This document shows, one piece after another, positions 11,466 to 21,685 of a DNA stretch of 38,188 bases. Each line of letters opens with the position of its first letter. The stretch's first letter is position 1. Source of the stretch: Mastigamoeba balamuthi (Eukaryota; Evosea; Mastigamoebida; Mastigamoebidae); NCBI GenBank assembly GCA_902651635.1, contig CACRSC010000062.1:121381-159568 (forward strand), in the 5' to 3' direction. Under the pieces are notes generated by a model, which had not been told where the DNA came from, made no database searches, and saw nothing but the letters and a program-made list of their open reading frames with translations. The translations under genes and the position numbers were made by a program.

Positions 11466-13042
11466 GCGCGGTGATGATGTCCATGAGCTGCGTGAAGACC
11501 TGCAGCAGCACGGCGGGGTCGGTGCGCTGCGTGAGGGCCGTGAAGTTGGCGATGTCGCAGAAGAGGACCGTCGACTCGGTGCGGCGGACGCCCAGCGTGG
11601 CGATCTGGCCCTGGCGCAGCAGCAGGCGCAGGACGTCGATGGGCACGTACTTGTGGAAGCTCTCGAGCAGCATCCACATCTTGTGCAGGCTCCCGTTGAT
11701 CATCTGGATCTCGCTCAGAACCGTCTTGTTCTTGCCGCTGCGCGCCGAGTCGAGCGTCTCCATCGACGCGAGCTGCGAGGCCCGCGACATCTGGCGGGCG
11801 ATCCGCCGCAGGGGCACCGTCAGCGCCGCCGAGAGCGCCCCGGAGGCCAGGACGGCGGCGGCGAGCAGCCCGATCGTGATGCCCAGCGTCCTGTACGTGC
11901 TGGCCCTGATGCCCGAGAAGTAGTCCGACTCTGGGATGAACACCACCGCGTACATCGAGGGGAACGCGACCCCGGGCCTCAGCAGCGTCCGCGTGACCAG
12001 CATGTACCCGGGGCTGCCGGCCACGTCGACGTGCTCGGACACGTCGAGCTTCCCGCTCGAGACCAGCTCGGCGCAGCGCCTCCCCGCCGACGCGGTGACG
12101 CCGTCGCTGCTCCGGGCCATCGCCACGCGGGACACGGCGCCGGTGGCGGGGTCGGTGCCGAGGACGCTGGCGTTGCGGGTGCTGGCCACGAGCAGGCCGT
12201 CCATGTCGACGAACCAGATGTTGCCCGTCTTGCCGACCTTGTGCTGGCGCAGCTGCGCCTCGATCTGCGTGATGTAGAGGCCCACGACGATGACGCCGCA
12301 GAACGGCAGCTCGGGGTGCTCGGGCGACCCGTAGGTGGACACGACGCTCATGGCCAGGCACATGTCGGGCAGCGCGATGCCGAAGGGGTCCCAGGCGACC
12401 TTGCCCGGGTTCTGCGCAGCCACCGTGTACCAGGGCCGCTGTCTCGAGTCGAAGCCCTCGATGGTCATGACGGCGGGCCCCAGGCGCTGCTCGGAGCTCG
12501 CGGGGGACTGCTCGATCCAGCTGAAGACCAGCGTGAGGTTTCCCTGGTCCGACCACCAGACGCCGGGCGCCTCCCGCGGGAAGAACGGCGACGTCTGGAC
12601 GTAGACGCCCGACGAGCCCAGCCACGCGTCGGCGGCCCCGATGTACCACGTGCGGCGGCTGGCGATGGTGCCGTCGGTCGTAGCCCCNGCCCCAGCGCCA
12701 GAAGTCCCGCGCGAGTCTGTTGGCCGTGGGGCTGCAGATGTCGGGGACGTGCTGCGCCTGCTCGACGAGGCGCCCGAGGACGTTCTCCGCGTCGACGAGC
12801 ACGCCGAGGAACAGCTCGAGCGAGGTGTTGGTGACCTGGCGCATCAGCTCCTCGGTGACGGCCGAGGTGGAGCCCGTGGCGGAGACGTACCACAGGGCGA
12901 TCTGCGGCGCCACGCTGACCAGCACGCAGACGGCGACCAGCCCGATGATCGCCGCAGACACGGGCATCCGCGCCCTCCCGCGCGCCTCCCGCCCGCTCTC
13001 GCTCCTGACGCTGGCTGTCTTCACCCTTCTAGGCTCCTTCAT
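10804..13042 (-). CDS. Membrane class III adenylyl cyclase with extracellular Cache domain
   Basis: A single exon of 745 codons once the N at 12688 is ignored; removing that one base joins FWRWG to GATTDGTIASRRTWY and opens the frame end to end. Order: short basic cytoplasmic start, membrane helix (about 27-49), a large extracellular region with dCache features (SRRTWYIGA, RQRPWYTVAA, about 50-370), a second membrane helix (about 385-410) with a HAMP-like linker, then the cyclase homology domain (about 480-655) and a helical tail with TPR-like character. Metal-binding aspartates lie in LFCDIANF and FIGDCAMAF. The lysine of DKFIGD is typical of ATP-using enzymes, and NLAARLE is conserved. It should make cAMP in response to a small ligand. 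Bacterial-like Cache/cyclase fusions are common in protists. Confidence 0.88.
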
Positions 13043-13336
13043 CCCCGTTGGCAGACGGTGGTTCTGCGTTTTTTGCCCCGAGCTTAGCCTGCCAGCCCGC
13101 CAGAATTAGAGCAGGAGAATTGCCGAGAAAAAAAGCGGTCTCGTCTCCTCAATCTCATCTCCGGAAGCTACTCTCGCCAAGCTTATCTGTCGCCTTTCAG
13201 GGAGAGAGGAACCGACGCAGAGGAGCAGCGGCGGGCCAGGACGGCGTGGGTGCACTTTACTTCGCCCTATTCGGAGCAGTGTCTTTTTTTCCCCGTTACT
13301 GCGCGCGCCTCGGAGGGGCGTCGCTCACCGCGCCCT

Positions 13337-13743
13337 TCAGTCCCCCAGGGTGGTGTAGTCCCCGCGCCTTCTCTTCCTTATCACAACTGCAGACGGGCGC
13401 TCCTGGTGAGGGCTCAGCAAGAGAGCATGCGTGGTGTTGGTGCCGGAAGGAGTACCGAAGAAGGCGATTAATTGACACCCAGGCGATGATGATGAGCTCG
13501 AGTTTGCTGCCAAACAGGAAGTTGGAAGGGGTGAATGGAGGGCACACAGCCTCCACGCGCGAGCCACGTGCCTCCCTGCGGCTCGAACAGCATCGCAACT
13601 ACCCCTGAGCCCTCACAGCAGTTCACAGAGTACAGTTCCCGACGCGACGTCCTGCATGATGGCAATGCCGCAGAGTGGGGACACCCTCACTTGCGCTGAC
13701 CGCGCCTGGCCAGCTGGTGCATGTTGACTGTCTGGTCGGACAT
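13337..13743 (-). CDS. Small three-exon hypothetical gene
   Basis: Minus-strand exons 13743-13691, 13651 to 13548 or 13557, and 13506-13337. The introns are 39 nt and either 41 or 50 nt; two donors in the same phase compete for the second, giving 108 or 105 residues. The protein starts MSDQTVNMHQLARRGQR, has a central VVAMLFEPQGGTWLA segment and ends QLIAFFGTPSG followed by a strongly basic VVIRKRRRGDYTTLGD tail. None of the three pieces alone has both start and stop. I do not recognise the family. A TTATTTATG context immediately precedes the start. Confidence 0.45.
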
Positions 13744-14007
13744 AAATAAGATAGGTGCACTCATACACTGGGCAAGTTGTACGCCTCATTCATTCTGAGT
13801 GACATACTTTGTGCTGCTTCCTTATCTAAGTCGCCCTTCAAGGCAGATGCTGATCAGGGGCAGACACACCATACGTTTGCTGTCACTGGTGGGGTGTGAG
13901 AACTGGACATGAAGGGATGAACCCACGAAGTTCAGCGGTGTTTTATGTACATAGGTTTCTTGCTCTATGCTCTCTTGAGGGTGTTCATCCATACCGTTGA
14001 GCTCAGC

Positions 14008-15482
14008 TCAGGCCTGGGTGAGCTCCTTGCAGGGCTGAGGCGTGACATCGACAGCGGTTCCGTGGGCAAAGACGCACTGGAAACCCTGCGCGGCCGTGAG
14101 GTGCACGTGCTCGAGCCTCAGCGACCTCACAGGGATGTCCTGGGTCCCCTGCAGCAGCACTGCGTTCCGTGCCGCCTGCGTCCCCGCCATCTGCCTGACG
14201 TTCCTGAACGATATGTCTGCAACCCAAGTGCACTTGAGTCTTCGAACAAAAAAAAGCCGAGAGGAAGGCAGTGAGAACCGTCGATGGTCGTGAGGCGCTT
14301 GGGCGGGACGTTGGCGCAAATGGGGTTGGGCCCGCCGTAGTTTGTGGTGACCTCGATGTCGCTGCGCGTCACCTGCCCGATGACGAGCCCGTCGACCGAG
14401 ACGCCGCTGACGTAGCCGCCGCGTGTCGTGTGCGTCTTCACGAACGCCCCGCGGGTGCCCGCGGCGATCCAGAGGTTCGTGGCGGTGACGTTGCGGATGC
14501 CGCCGCTCATCTCGCTGCCGATGGTGAGGGCGCTGTGGCTGTTGCGGGCGCGGACGTTGCGGATGACGACGTTGGAGCACGGGCGCCCGTACGACTCGCC
14601 ATAGCAGTCCCAGCCGCTCTTGACGGCGATGGCGTCGTCGCCGCCGTCGTAGGCCAGGTTCTCGATGAGCACGTCGTCGCAGCTGTCGGGGTCGATGCCG
14701 TCGGTGTTGGGGCTGTCGGACGGGGCGTGGATGTCGAGGTTGACGAGGCGGACGTGGGCGCAGTCGTAGGGGTGCACCGTCCAGAAGGGGCTGTCGACCA
14801 GCCGCAGCCCCGACACCTCCACGTGCTGGCTGTACATGATCTCGATCAGCGACCCACGCGTGACCGTCTCGCTCCCGTTCTGTGTTTTGCGTTCGATCGT
14901 GGGCAAAGTTACAATTGGCCTTCAATTAAATGGGGCTGCTGCTATTCGTACCCTCTTGGCCTGCCACCACTGAGCGCCGCTTCCGTCGATGGTGGCGCCG
15001 GGCTCGCCGGTGATCGTGACATACTCGAGGTGCTCGCCGTGCACGAGCGACGTGCGCCTGGGCCCCGGGTGGTCGCGGCCCTGCCCGTACGAGGGGCACG
15101 GCGGGATCACGGGCCACAGCGCGAAGTTGTCGGTGGCCTTGATGACCGCGCCCGACGTCAGGTACAGCGTCATGCGCGACGTCAGGTTGAAGGGCGCCGT
15201 CAGCCACGTGCCGTTGTCGACCACCAGCCTCCCGCCACCTGTCGACGGCGCCGCCGTTGGTTGAGTCGCCAGTGATGCAGTGGTCAATCGATGGCGTGGC
15301 GTGCCTGCGTGGCTGATGGCGTCCACAGCCCTCTCAAACGCGTGGGTGTTGAGCGTCACGCCGTCGGGGACGGCTCCGAAGTCGCGCAGGTGGAAGACCG
15401 GTGCGTGCGGGGCCAGCGACAGCACGCACGGGGCCAGCGCAGAGAGCAGGAGCGGCAGCAGCAGTGGCAGTGGTGCAGCCAT
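14008..15482 (-). CDS. Secreted glycoside hydrolase family 28 (polygalacturonase-like)
   Basis: Exons 15482-15305, 15238-14952, 14879-14279 and 14216-14008 sum to 1275 nt, 424 residues. A clear signal peptide (about 1-22, Leu-rich) is followed by a parallel beta-helix. GH28 catalytic signatures are all present: NTDGID (about 210), GGDDAIA (about 232), SHSALTIGSE carrying the conserved His (about 267) and an R...K pair in RGAFVKT (about 297). The GGGRLVV turn near residue 60 is formed only after removing a GC-AG intron (15239-15304). The enzyme should hydrolyse pectic or related galacturonan chains outside the cell or in the food vacuole; the exact substrate cannot be read. Family length is usual (about 400). 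Confidence 0.9.
15239..15304 (-). other. GC-AG intron in the GH28 gene
   Basis: The exon ends CACGCAG and the intron begins GCACGCC and ends GTCGACAG. It is 66 nt, a multiple of three without an in-frame stop, so the unspliced frame is also open. Removal restores the canonical GH28 sequence ISHAGGGRLVVDNGTW. The donor hexamer GCACGC is the same as in the kinase intron at 4079-4195. Confidence 0.75.
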
Positions 15483-16537
15483 CGTCGCGATGCACTGTGG
15501 TGCGGAGTTTTGTTAACAATGAAACAGTGGGCGCCCTGCATCAGGAGATAACTGCCAGCAACGGCTGTGCCACGTGGCAGCACAGTAAATCACCGAAAAT
15601 CACATATTGTTGTACTATGCGCATACCGCTTTTGGACTCGCGCAAGCATTTCCGGAGCAGATCGGTCGTTGGCGAAAGCAGCCCGTCCCAACGACAGGAC
15701 CCTCCCTCGCCGTGCGACTCGTGAGAAGCGTGAAGGCCAGAGGCACAAATCCGGTCTGGCCCAGAGCGGAAAAATGCACCCTGCTTGACGTTTGGGGCTT
15801 TTCCTCTCCTCCTTGACAGTGGGCAGCCTTGCAACGATTGCAGGAGGCCAAATCTGCAGAGCACACCACCGTGGGGATCCTCCTGCCATCTCCTTTGCTC
15901 TTCTTCCGGAGTTGGGCTGTGGACAATTTGACAAACCCCCCAAAACTGGCTCTGTGCACCGTTATCTGATGTGTCGCTGTTGGCTCGGTCAAGAGTAACA
16001 GAGGACAGCACTTGCTGCCAGCACTCTCTCGTCCCCCACCGGCATATTTGCAGGAAAGAACACTCTCAGGAAATCGTGCAGCATCAGATACCTAAGATTT
16101 CCGACCAATGTGGAGATCCAATCTGTAGTCCGAGCGCGAGTCAAAATACCATAGTCACAGGTACACTCAACCAGAGTGACTTTTTTGATACCGATTCTCA
16201 ATTACTTTTTCTTATCCTGTTGTATGACAACAATAAAACTGTACAGAAGTCCACTTGCAAGGTTACATTTTCATTTCTTGTACGCTTTTTCTATGCAGTC
16301 TGTCGGGAGTCACCACTGGCGATGACTTTGGCGTGCCTCAAGGAGAACTGTGCACACGTTAGACTTGAGGGAGTGGACTTTGAACATCTGGACAGGAATT
16401 CAGGAATTCAGGAGTATCTCATAATATCGGGACAGATTTGTCCGGGGCTGCGGGAGAAGATACGAGAATCCGCTGGTTACGGGACTGACCAGGCGCAGCC
16501 ACACAGCGCACAGCGCACAGCGCGCACAGGGGCGGCG
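15483..16537. promoter_or_regulatory. Divergent intergenic region, 1.05 kb
   Basis: This lies between the GH28 start (minus) and the KICS2 start (plus) and is much lower in GC than either gene. One plus-strand frame is open from 15971 to beyond 16538, but it has no recognisable domain and human KICS2 starts align to ATG 16538, so it is not used. A tandem GGAATTCA occurs at about 16395-16411, and a pyrimidine-rich AG at 16300 looks like an acceptor without a clear gene. Confidence 0.5.
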
Positions 16538-19046
16538 ATGGACGTCGTCGAGGTGTTCTTCTACCACGCGGCCCGCTTCGGCTTCCCCAACGCCGCCCTC
16601 CTCGCCAAAGTCAAATCCGCCGTTGCGTCGCCCCCGCGCCCCCGCCGCCGCCGCTCCGACGTGTCGTGACGCGACGTGACGTGACGTGCCCCCCGCGACA
16701 CGAAGCGACGTGCCGTTACGTGTGTGACGTGCGCGTGACGTGCGCGTAAGGTGAAGCGACGTTGTGTGACGTGGCCAGAGCCCCTCCACCCCACTGTCCC
16801 ACTGACCCGCTGACCCGCTGACCCGCTGACCCCGCGGCGCAGGAGGCGCACGGGCCGTGGGACCGCGTGTACCGGACGCTGTTCGAGTATGCGACCTGCG
16901 AGCACGACTACTTCCGCCTGCACTTTGCGCGCAAGCGGCCCCGCCTACACCTCGCCTACCAGCAGGTCAGCGCCGCCCCAGGGGGCTCGGGCTCCCCCCC
17001 AGAGACGGCCTGCGCAGCGTCTGCGACTAACGCGCCTGCAGGTCAGCGCCGACCTCAGCGCCCTCGCCGACGACCTCGCTGCCCTCGCCCTCCCGCTCCA
17101 CGCCGCCGCCGCCGCTGCCGCCGCGGGGGGCGCTGCCACGCCCCCGGGCAGCCCGCGCGCCGCCGCGGCCCCCGCGCAGTCGACGCCGCTCTTCAAGGTA
17201 TCCGCGCGCAGATTCTCGAGATATCCGATTCCAGGATCTATCTTGGAATATCGCGCGAAAATCTTTCGGTTCCTGATATTTTGTTGGGTCTGCGCGCAGA
17301 GGGTCAGCGTGCTGATATCGCCGTCGAGCAGCGCGCCGAGCACGCCTGTGCGCGCCAAGCAGCAGCCGCAGCAGCAGCAGGCGGGGCAGGCGGGGCAGGG
17401 GCCGCAGCACGGGCCCGAGTGCGAGGGGCTGCACGCGGCCGAGGTGGTGCTGCGGGAGCTGGTGCTGCTGGTCCAGACGCGCGCAGAGGCCATCGCGCTC
17501 TACCGCAGGCTCGCCGAGCAGCAGCGCCCCGCGTCGCTCGCGCCCGTCGCCGACCGCATGTCGCAGGCCTACTCGGCCATCGAGATGATCGTCAACAGCA
17601 CGACCCTCACCCACGCCCGCCGCCACATGCAGTGCGCGCCCCCCATTTTTCACCCGCCAAGCCCAAATCAATTGATTTTCGCTCTTTTCTGCGGGGGATG
17701 CGGGGGGAGAACAGGCTGGAGCTGGCGGCGCTGAACAGGCTGGCGCTGGCAGAGGTGGAGATCGGCGAGCTGAGGCACGTGCCGGCGGCCATGTCGCTCA
17801 AGGCGGCGCACGACGCGCTGGACGAGTGGCACGAGCTCTACGCGACCCTCAGCTCCACCTCGCCCGGCGCAGTTACTGCCCCCCTCCCTCCGCCTCCTGC
17901 TTCTCGCTGGCGGCTGCCGCCTGCTGCCGCCCTCTTCCCGTCTTTGTGCTGTTACCGGCACTTAGTGGCATCTGTACTTCCCCTTCGCTCTTTGCTTTCT
18001 GTTTGCCCGTCTTTCCTCTCCGTCTCTACGCATTCATCACTCACGCGAGCCACAGAGCTATTCTTCTGCTGGTGTGTTGGAGCTGTTGAACTACCAAGTC
18101 ACTTACCCAGCTTCGCATTTCAATTGATTATTTCCCTCTTTTTTTTCATTTTTCACTGCGCTCGCGCTGTGCTGTTGGCAACGGTCGACTGAGGGCAATG
18201 CCGGCTGTGCAGAAGAGGGACAGCTCGACGGGGATGGGGCTGATACAGAGGTCGGGCATCTTCGGGAGCGCGACGGTGCCGAGCGCGCAGTGGCCCGAGA
18301 ACAAGGTGCACACGTTCCTGTGCACGTGGCTGCAGCACCTGCTCTGCAAGGCGTCGCTCTACTTCCACCACGCCCTGCAGCCCTCGGCGGCCCTCGACGC
18401 CCCGCTCGTCGCCCGCCCCGCCTCGACGCAGCTCTCGCCCTCGTCGTCGCCCACGCGCGACCGCGAGGCCCGCAAGCAGCCCGTCGACTACGTCGCCAAG
18501 TTCGAGGAGTTCGCCGCCCGCAGCGGCGCGCTGGCCGTCGTCGTTGTCTTCCGCTCGCGCGACCCCGCGTGGTCGGCCGACGGCTACACGTGCCCCCCGC
18601 CCTCGCAGCAGCCACAGCGGGCCGACGACGGCGGCGCGGCCGACGACGACGCCGCCGCCGAGGAGAGCAGCGGCAGCGGCGGCAAGGAGTACTGGCACGT
18701 CGTGTTCCACACGCCGACGGCGAGGGGCCCGGCGGCGACGCTGGAGCTGCTGCCCGACGTGGTGCGGCTGCTGGAGGAGCACAGGGAGGAGCTGCAGCGG
18801 CAGCACGAGGCGTGGGGCGGCGAGGCGTCGGCGCAGCAGCAGGCGCAGGCCGTGACGGGGCTGGACGAGTCGAGCGGGGCGCGCGTGGGCTACGCGCTCG
18901 AGGCGCTCGAGGCCAACGTGTTCCTGGCGGTGCTGCTGCGCGAGAGGCGCGCGGACAAGGACAGGGCCGTCTCCGAGTTTGTGGGGACCACGGCGCGGCT
19001 GCTGCGCATGTGGGAGGCGTTCCGCTTCCTCAAGACAGCCGACTGA
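16538..19046 (+). CDS. KICS2: KICSTOR subunit KICS2 (C12orf66) homologue
   Basis: Six exons: 16538 to 16609 or 16621, 16843-16965, 17042-17197, 17300-17631, 17715-17871 and 18213-19046; 557 or 561 residues. Similarity to human KICS2 runs the whole length. The start MDVVEVFFYHAARFGF matches its VEQAVLETFFSHLGIF. HMQLELAALNRL matches FQLEVDVL and is created by the splice at 17632-17714. HTFLCTWLQHLLCKAS, then LYFHHAL, match the LWLMKL and FYFHEAL region; VAKFEEF and ADGY match FGKISSF and GHGY. Human KICS2 belongs to KICSTOR, which holds GATOR1 at the lysosome so that mTORC1 senses nutrients. The protist protein has Ala/Gln-rich inserts at about 85-120 and 135-155 and an acidic Ser/Gly-rich loop near residue 440. 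The first donor is ambiguous; alignment length favours 16621. Confidence 0.8.
16610..16842 (+). repeat. Repeat-built first intron of the KICS2 gene
   Basis: The intron (from 16610 or 16622) contains a degenerate run of GACGTGACGTG-type words at about 16668-16765 and a tandem CTGACCCG repeat of four units at about 16802-16833, just before the acceptor. These are the longest simple repeats inside a gene in the window. Confidence 0.7.
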
Positions 19047-19690
19047 GGCGCCCCCGTCCCTCGCCACAGTGAATGTATCGAGCGACCGTGGGCTCCTCGT
19101 GCCTGCCCGAGGCTAGTTACTTACACTCGGAGCACATGTGGTCTGCGACATGCTTGTGCGGGACTTGGAACGCGGCAGGCGCCCATGACAATGCGGGTGG
19201 CCGTCTGCTGATCCTGCACGGCTCTCTTCGGTCTGTTGGGGCTCCCTCCTTGGTAGCAAGGTCTCCACTCTGTCGGCAGCAGAGGCACGTTCGCCTGATC
19301 AATCTGATTCCCGTTGGGGCGTTGCTCTCTCCAGAGACGCCGATCAGCAGCCAACAGCTGGCCGGCATGGTTTCTGGGAAGGTTGGAAAGTAGCGAAGGC
19401 ATGAATTGTCCTTAAGCCCAGCCCGTCTGCTCTGCAGTCATGTGAGGGCATGACCCAAGCAAAGTAGTGAGTCAATATGACAGGTCATTGGAGACAACTG
19501 CTTCAATCCGCTTCCTCGGGTGGTGCCACCCGAGTGACCCTAATTGACTCGGCTCTCCAGTCGCCCAAGAAGCTCTTCAGCAAGCGCACGCAGAACGTTG
19601 ATGGTTCCTTGACCGACCCACTCCACCTGAAAATCATTTAGCAGGTACACAACCCCATTTTTTTCTTCTCTACCCGCAGCACTCCCGAAA
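19047..19690. other. Intergenic region with a perfect hairpin
   Basis: No supported gene. A 9-bp perfect inverted repeat with a 2-nt loop, CTCGGGTGGTGCCACCCGAG, lies at 19515-19534. It is not followed by a T run. A pyrimidine tract ending CCCGCAG at 19679 looks like a splice acceptor just before the transposase fragment. Confidence 0.5.
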
Positions 19691-20057
19691 ATGAGCACAA
19701 ATGATGGTCATTTCCTGGAATTGTTACAGGATTGGTTTGTGGAACACTTACCTAATGATGCTATTGCTGCTGATGCTCACTTTGTCTGGGGAAGAGAGGC
19801 CCCTAAGCCCTTTCCCAAGGTTTATGCATTCTATCCCAAACCCCCTGCATCAAGGAAGGAGGGTGCAGGTTTGGCTGAGCTCCCAAAGAAGAAGCAGTTG
19901 TACAATGAACATCTTCGTCAGACCAGAGCCAGAGTGGAGACTGTCTTTGGTGAGATAAAGAATAGGTGGGCAGTTCTTTGTAAGCCCTGAACAGAGAAGG
20001 CAGCACAACAAACTAACGTTGTGCTGCTTGCTCTTGCCCTACACAATCGTCGTATGT
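19691..20057 (+). pseudogene. DDE transposase C-terminal fragment (Harbinger/DDE_Tnp_4 type)
   Basis: The frame from ATG 19691 includes IAADAHFVWG, which fits the second-aspartate region, and YNEHLRQTRARVETVFGEIK, the hallmark block carrying the catalytic Glu of DDE_Tnp_4 transposases. A TGA at 19988-19990 interrupts it. The same frame resumes at once with NVVLLALALHNRRM and ends at 20057, matching the usual ALHN end of these enzymes. The N-terminal two thirds, including the first Asp, is missing. The element is therefore dead; no terminal repeats were found. Confidence 0.75.
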
Positions 20058-20128
20058 AAGAAAAAAACAATGTTGTTCTGCCTGGATAACTCATACAAAA
20101 AAATTCTGGGGATATCTCTTGACGTCGC

Positions 20129-21581
20129 ATGGTGGTGTTCTCGTTCGACTCGACAGGGTCCATGTGCCACGTGCTGGATGAGGTGCGCACGAACATCACC
20201 GAGATGGCCGACCGCCTCCTCAAGGACATCCCCAACATCCGCATCGGGTGCGTGCGCTTGCTCCTCGTGCAATGCCAACAGATTCCTTGATGGTTGAATT
20301 AACCATAAACCATAAACCAATAACCGTACCACGGATTCCTGATTCCTCGAGGGCTTCCGAGCAGGTTGATGTCGAGCGGTGATTACGACACCACGTACGT
20401 TACTATCAGGATCGACCTGTGCACTGACGGCTCGGCTCTGTGCGCATGGGTCAAGGGCGTCGGGGAGCTGGACAGCGACAGCATCCCCAAGGCCTACGAG
20501 TACGTGCTGTGCGAGGCCCAGACGTTCAGCTGGCAGGGGCTCAACTGCGCGTTCGTCCTCATGGGGGACGCACCCCCGCACAAGGACTCGTTCACGGACC
20601 AGGGCATCTTCTGGGGCGACGAGCTCGACAAGTGTGTGGCCATGGGGATCAAGGTCAACGGCGTCCAAGTCAGGTCGTCCCCCGAGTGTGCCGACTTCTT
20701 CCACGAGATCTCAGAGTGCTCGGGTGGCATCTACTTGGTGCTGGACCAGTTCAGCCTGATCAACTGTGCAAGCTCAATTCGCTGTCCTTTCGAGTGGTCT
20801 CATAAGCGGTCCCTGCAGCAATGTTCGTGGCAGTGTGCTATAAGCAGCTGGGCAACGAGAAGGTGGACCAGTACTGCAAGGAACTCGAGCAGCAGGGGCA
20901 GCTGGACCAGGGCCACATGAACATGTTTGGTGCCTATCAATCCAACGCTGTTCACCCCAGCTGATACAAGTTGCCACTGTTCCAGGCTCTTTGAAGCAAG
21001 CCGGGAGCAAGCTCCGAGTGCCCAAGGACAAGTCTTACGACTGGTAGAGCAAGGGCGCCCCTGGATCCCCGTCGTGGTCTCTGGATGGCTCCAAGTGGAC
21101 TCCTTGCATGGAATACAAATCCCCGTGGTGGCATCTGGATGGCATCAACTGGTTTCCTCACAGGGTTCACCATTCTATCGCCACTGCTGCTGCCGCTGCT
21201 CCCCTGGTGCCACTAGCTCCATCCTCGAAGAAGGCCAAGGCCTGTATGCTGAAGAGGCCGCGGGCCCAGTCTGATGACGAATGCGAGGAGGAGGCCCCCA
21301 TGAGGCATGCACACATGCATGGGACAAAGAGGGTTGTGCCCATGAAGGAGTACTACGTCCGCGGGGACAACGGTGAGATGTGGATCATGCACACTGTCAA
21401 GGTGGAGGGCAGGACAGCTAGCGTCAAGTGGTTCGAGGAGCTAAGGCGGTTCCCGGACCACTATGTGCTAATCGAGTGGGAGGACACCATCCCCCTTCCA
21501 AGCATCGCAGGGCTGGCAATGATGGAGCTGGATCAGAGAACCAGCATGTTCAGGAGGGCTGGCAAAATACCTGCCATCTGA
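20129..21581 (+). CDS. von Willebrand factor A domain protein
   Basis: Five exons: 20129-20247, 20365-20765, 20819-20929, 20986-21043 and 21164-21581 (introns 117, 53, 56 and 120 nt); 368 residues. The vWA domain starts immediately, with VVFSFDSTGSM carrying the MIDAS DxTGS motif, then GDY..TYVT, FVLMGDAPPH and a long helix MFVAVCYKQLGNEKVDQY created by splicing. This is the vWA type found in Dictyostelium vWA-kinase-like proteins. The C-terminal third (from KEYYVRGDNGEMW) is a separate unknown domain with an acidic linker. An in-frame TAG at 21045 would stop the protein after KSYDW, but it sits in the fourth intron, whose removal keeps the frame. Reading through would add a Trp-rich repeat instead. 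Cytoplasmic; metal-dependent protein binding is likely. Confidence 0.75.
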
Positions 21582-21685
21582 GACAGCTAACCCCCCACCC
21601 TCAGCAACGAACGCAATGCACGTTAGCCAAGACTGGTGCCCCGTAGGGTGAAAAATGATCCCCTGTGGAACCATGAATAAGTATC

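Noticed and set aside
11224-12834. Plus-strand frame of about 536 codons
   Set aside because: Antisense to the cyclase gene, with the His/Gly/Arg/Ala composition of a shadow frame. The minus strand carries all cyclase catalytic motifs.
13048-13608. Plus-strand 186-codon frame upstream of the cyclase
   Set aside because: Antisense to the three-exon model at 13337-13743 and without recognisable features. The minus-strand model uses normal splice sites and joins cleanly.
15971-16669. Plus-strand frame open for 233 codons ahead of and through the first KICS2 exon
   Set aside because: It has no family features, the similarity to human KICS2 begins only at ATG 16538, and the sequence before that has intergenic composition. 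The frame is more likely chance plus a 5' untranslated region.
19073-19393. Plus-strand 106-codon frame after the KICS2 gene
   Set aside because: No domain, an antisense frame of similar length, and probable 3' untranslated sequence.
20280-20330. AACCATAAACC repeat resembling an interstitial telomere sequence
   Set aside because: Only three irregular units, and it lies inside the first intron of the vWA gene, where AT-rich sequence is expected.
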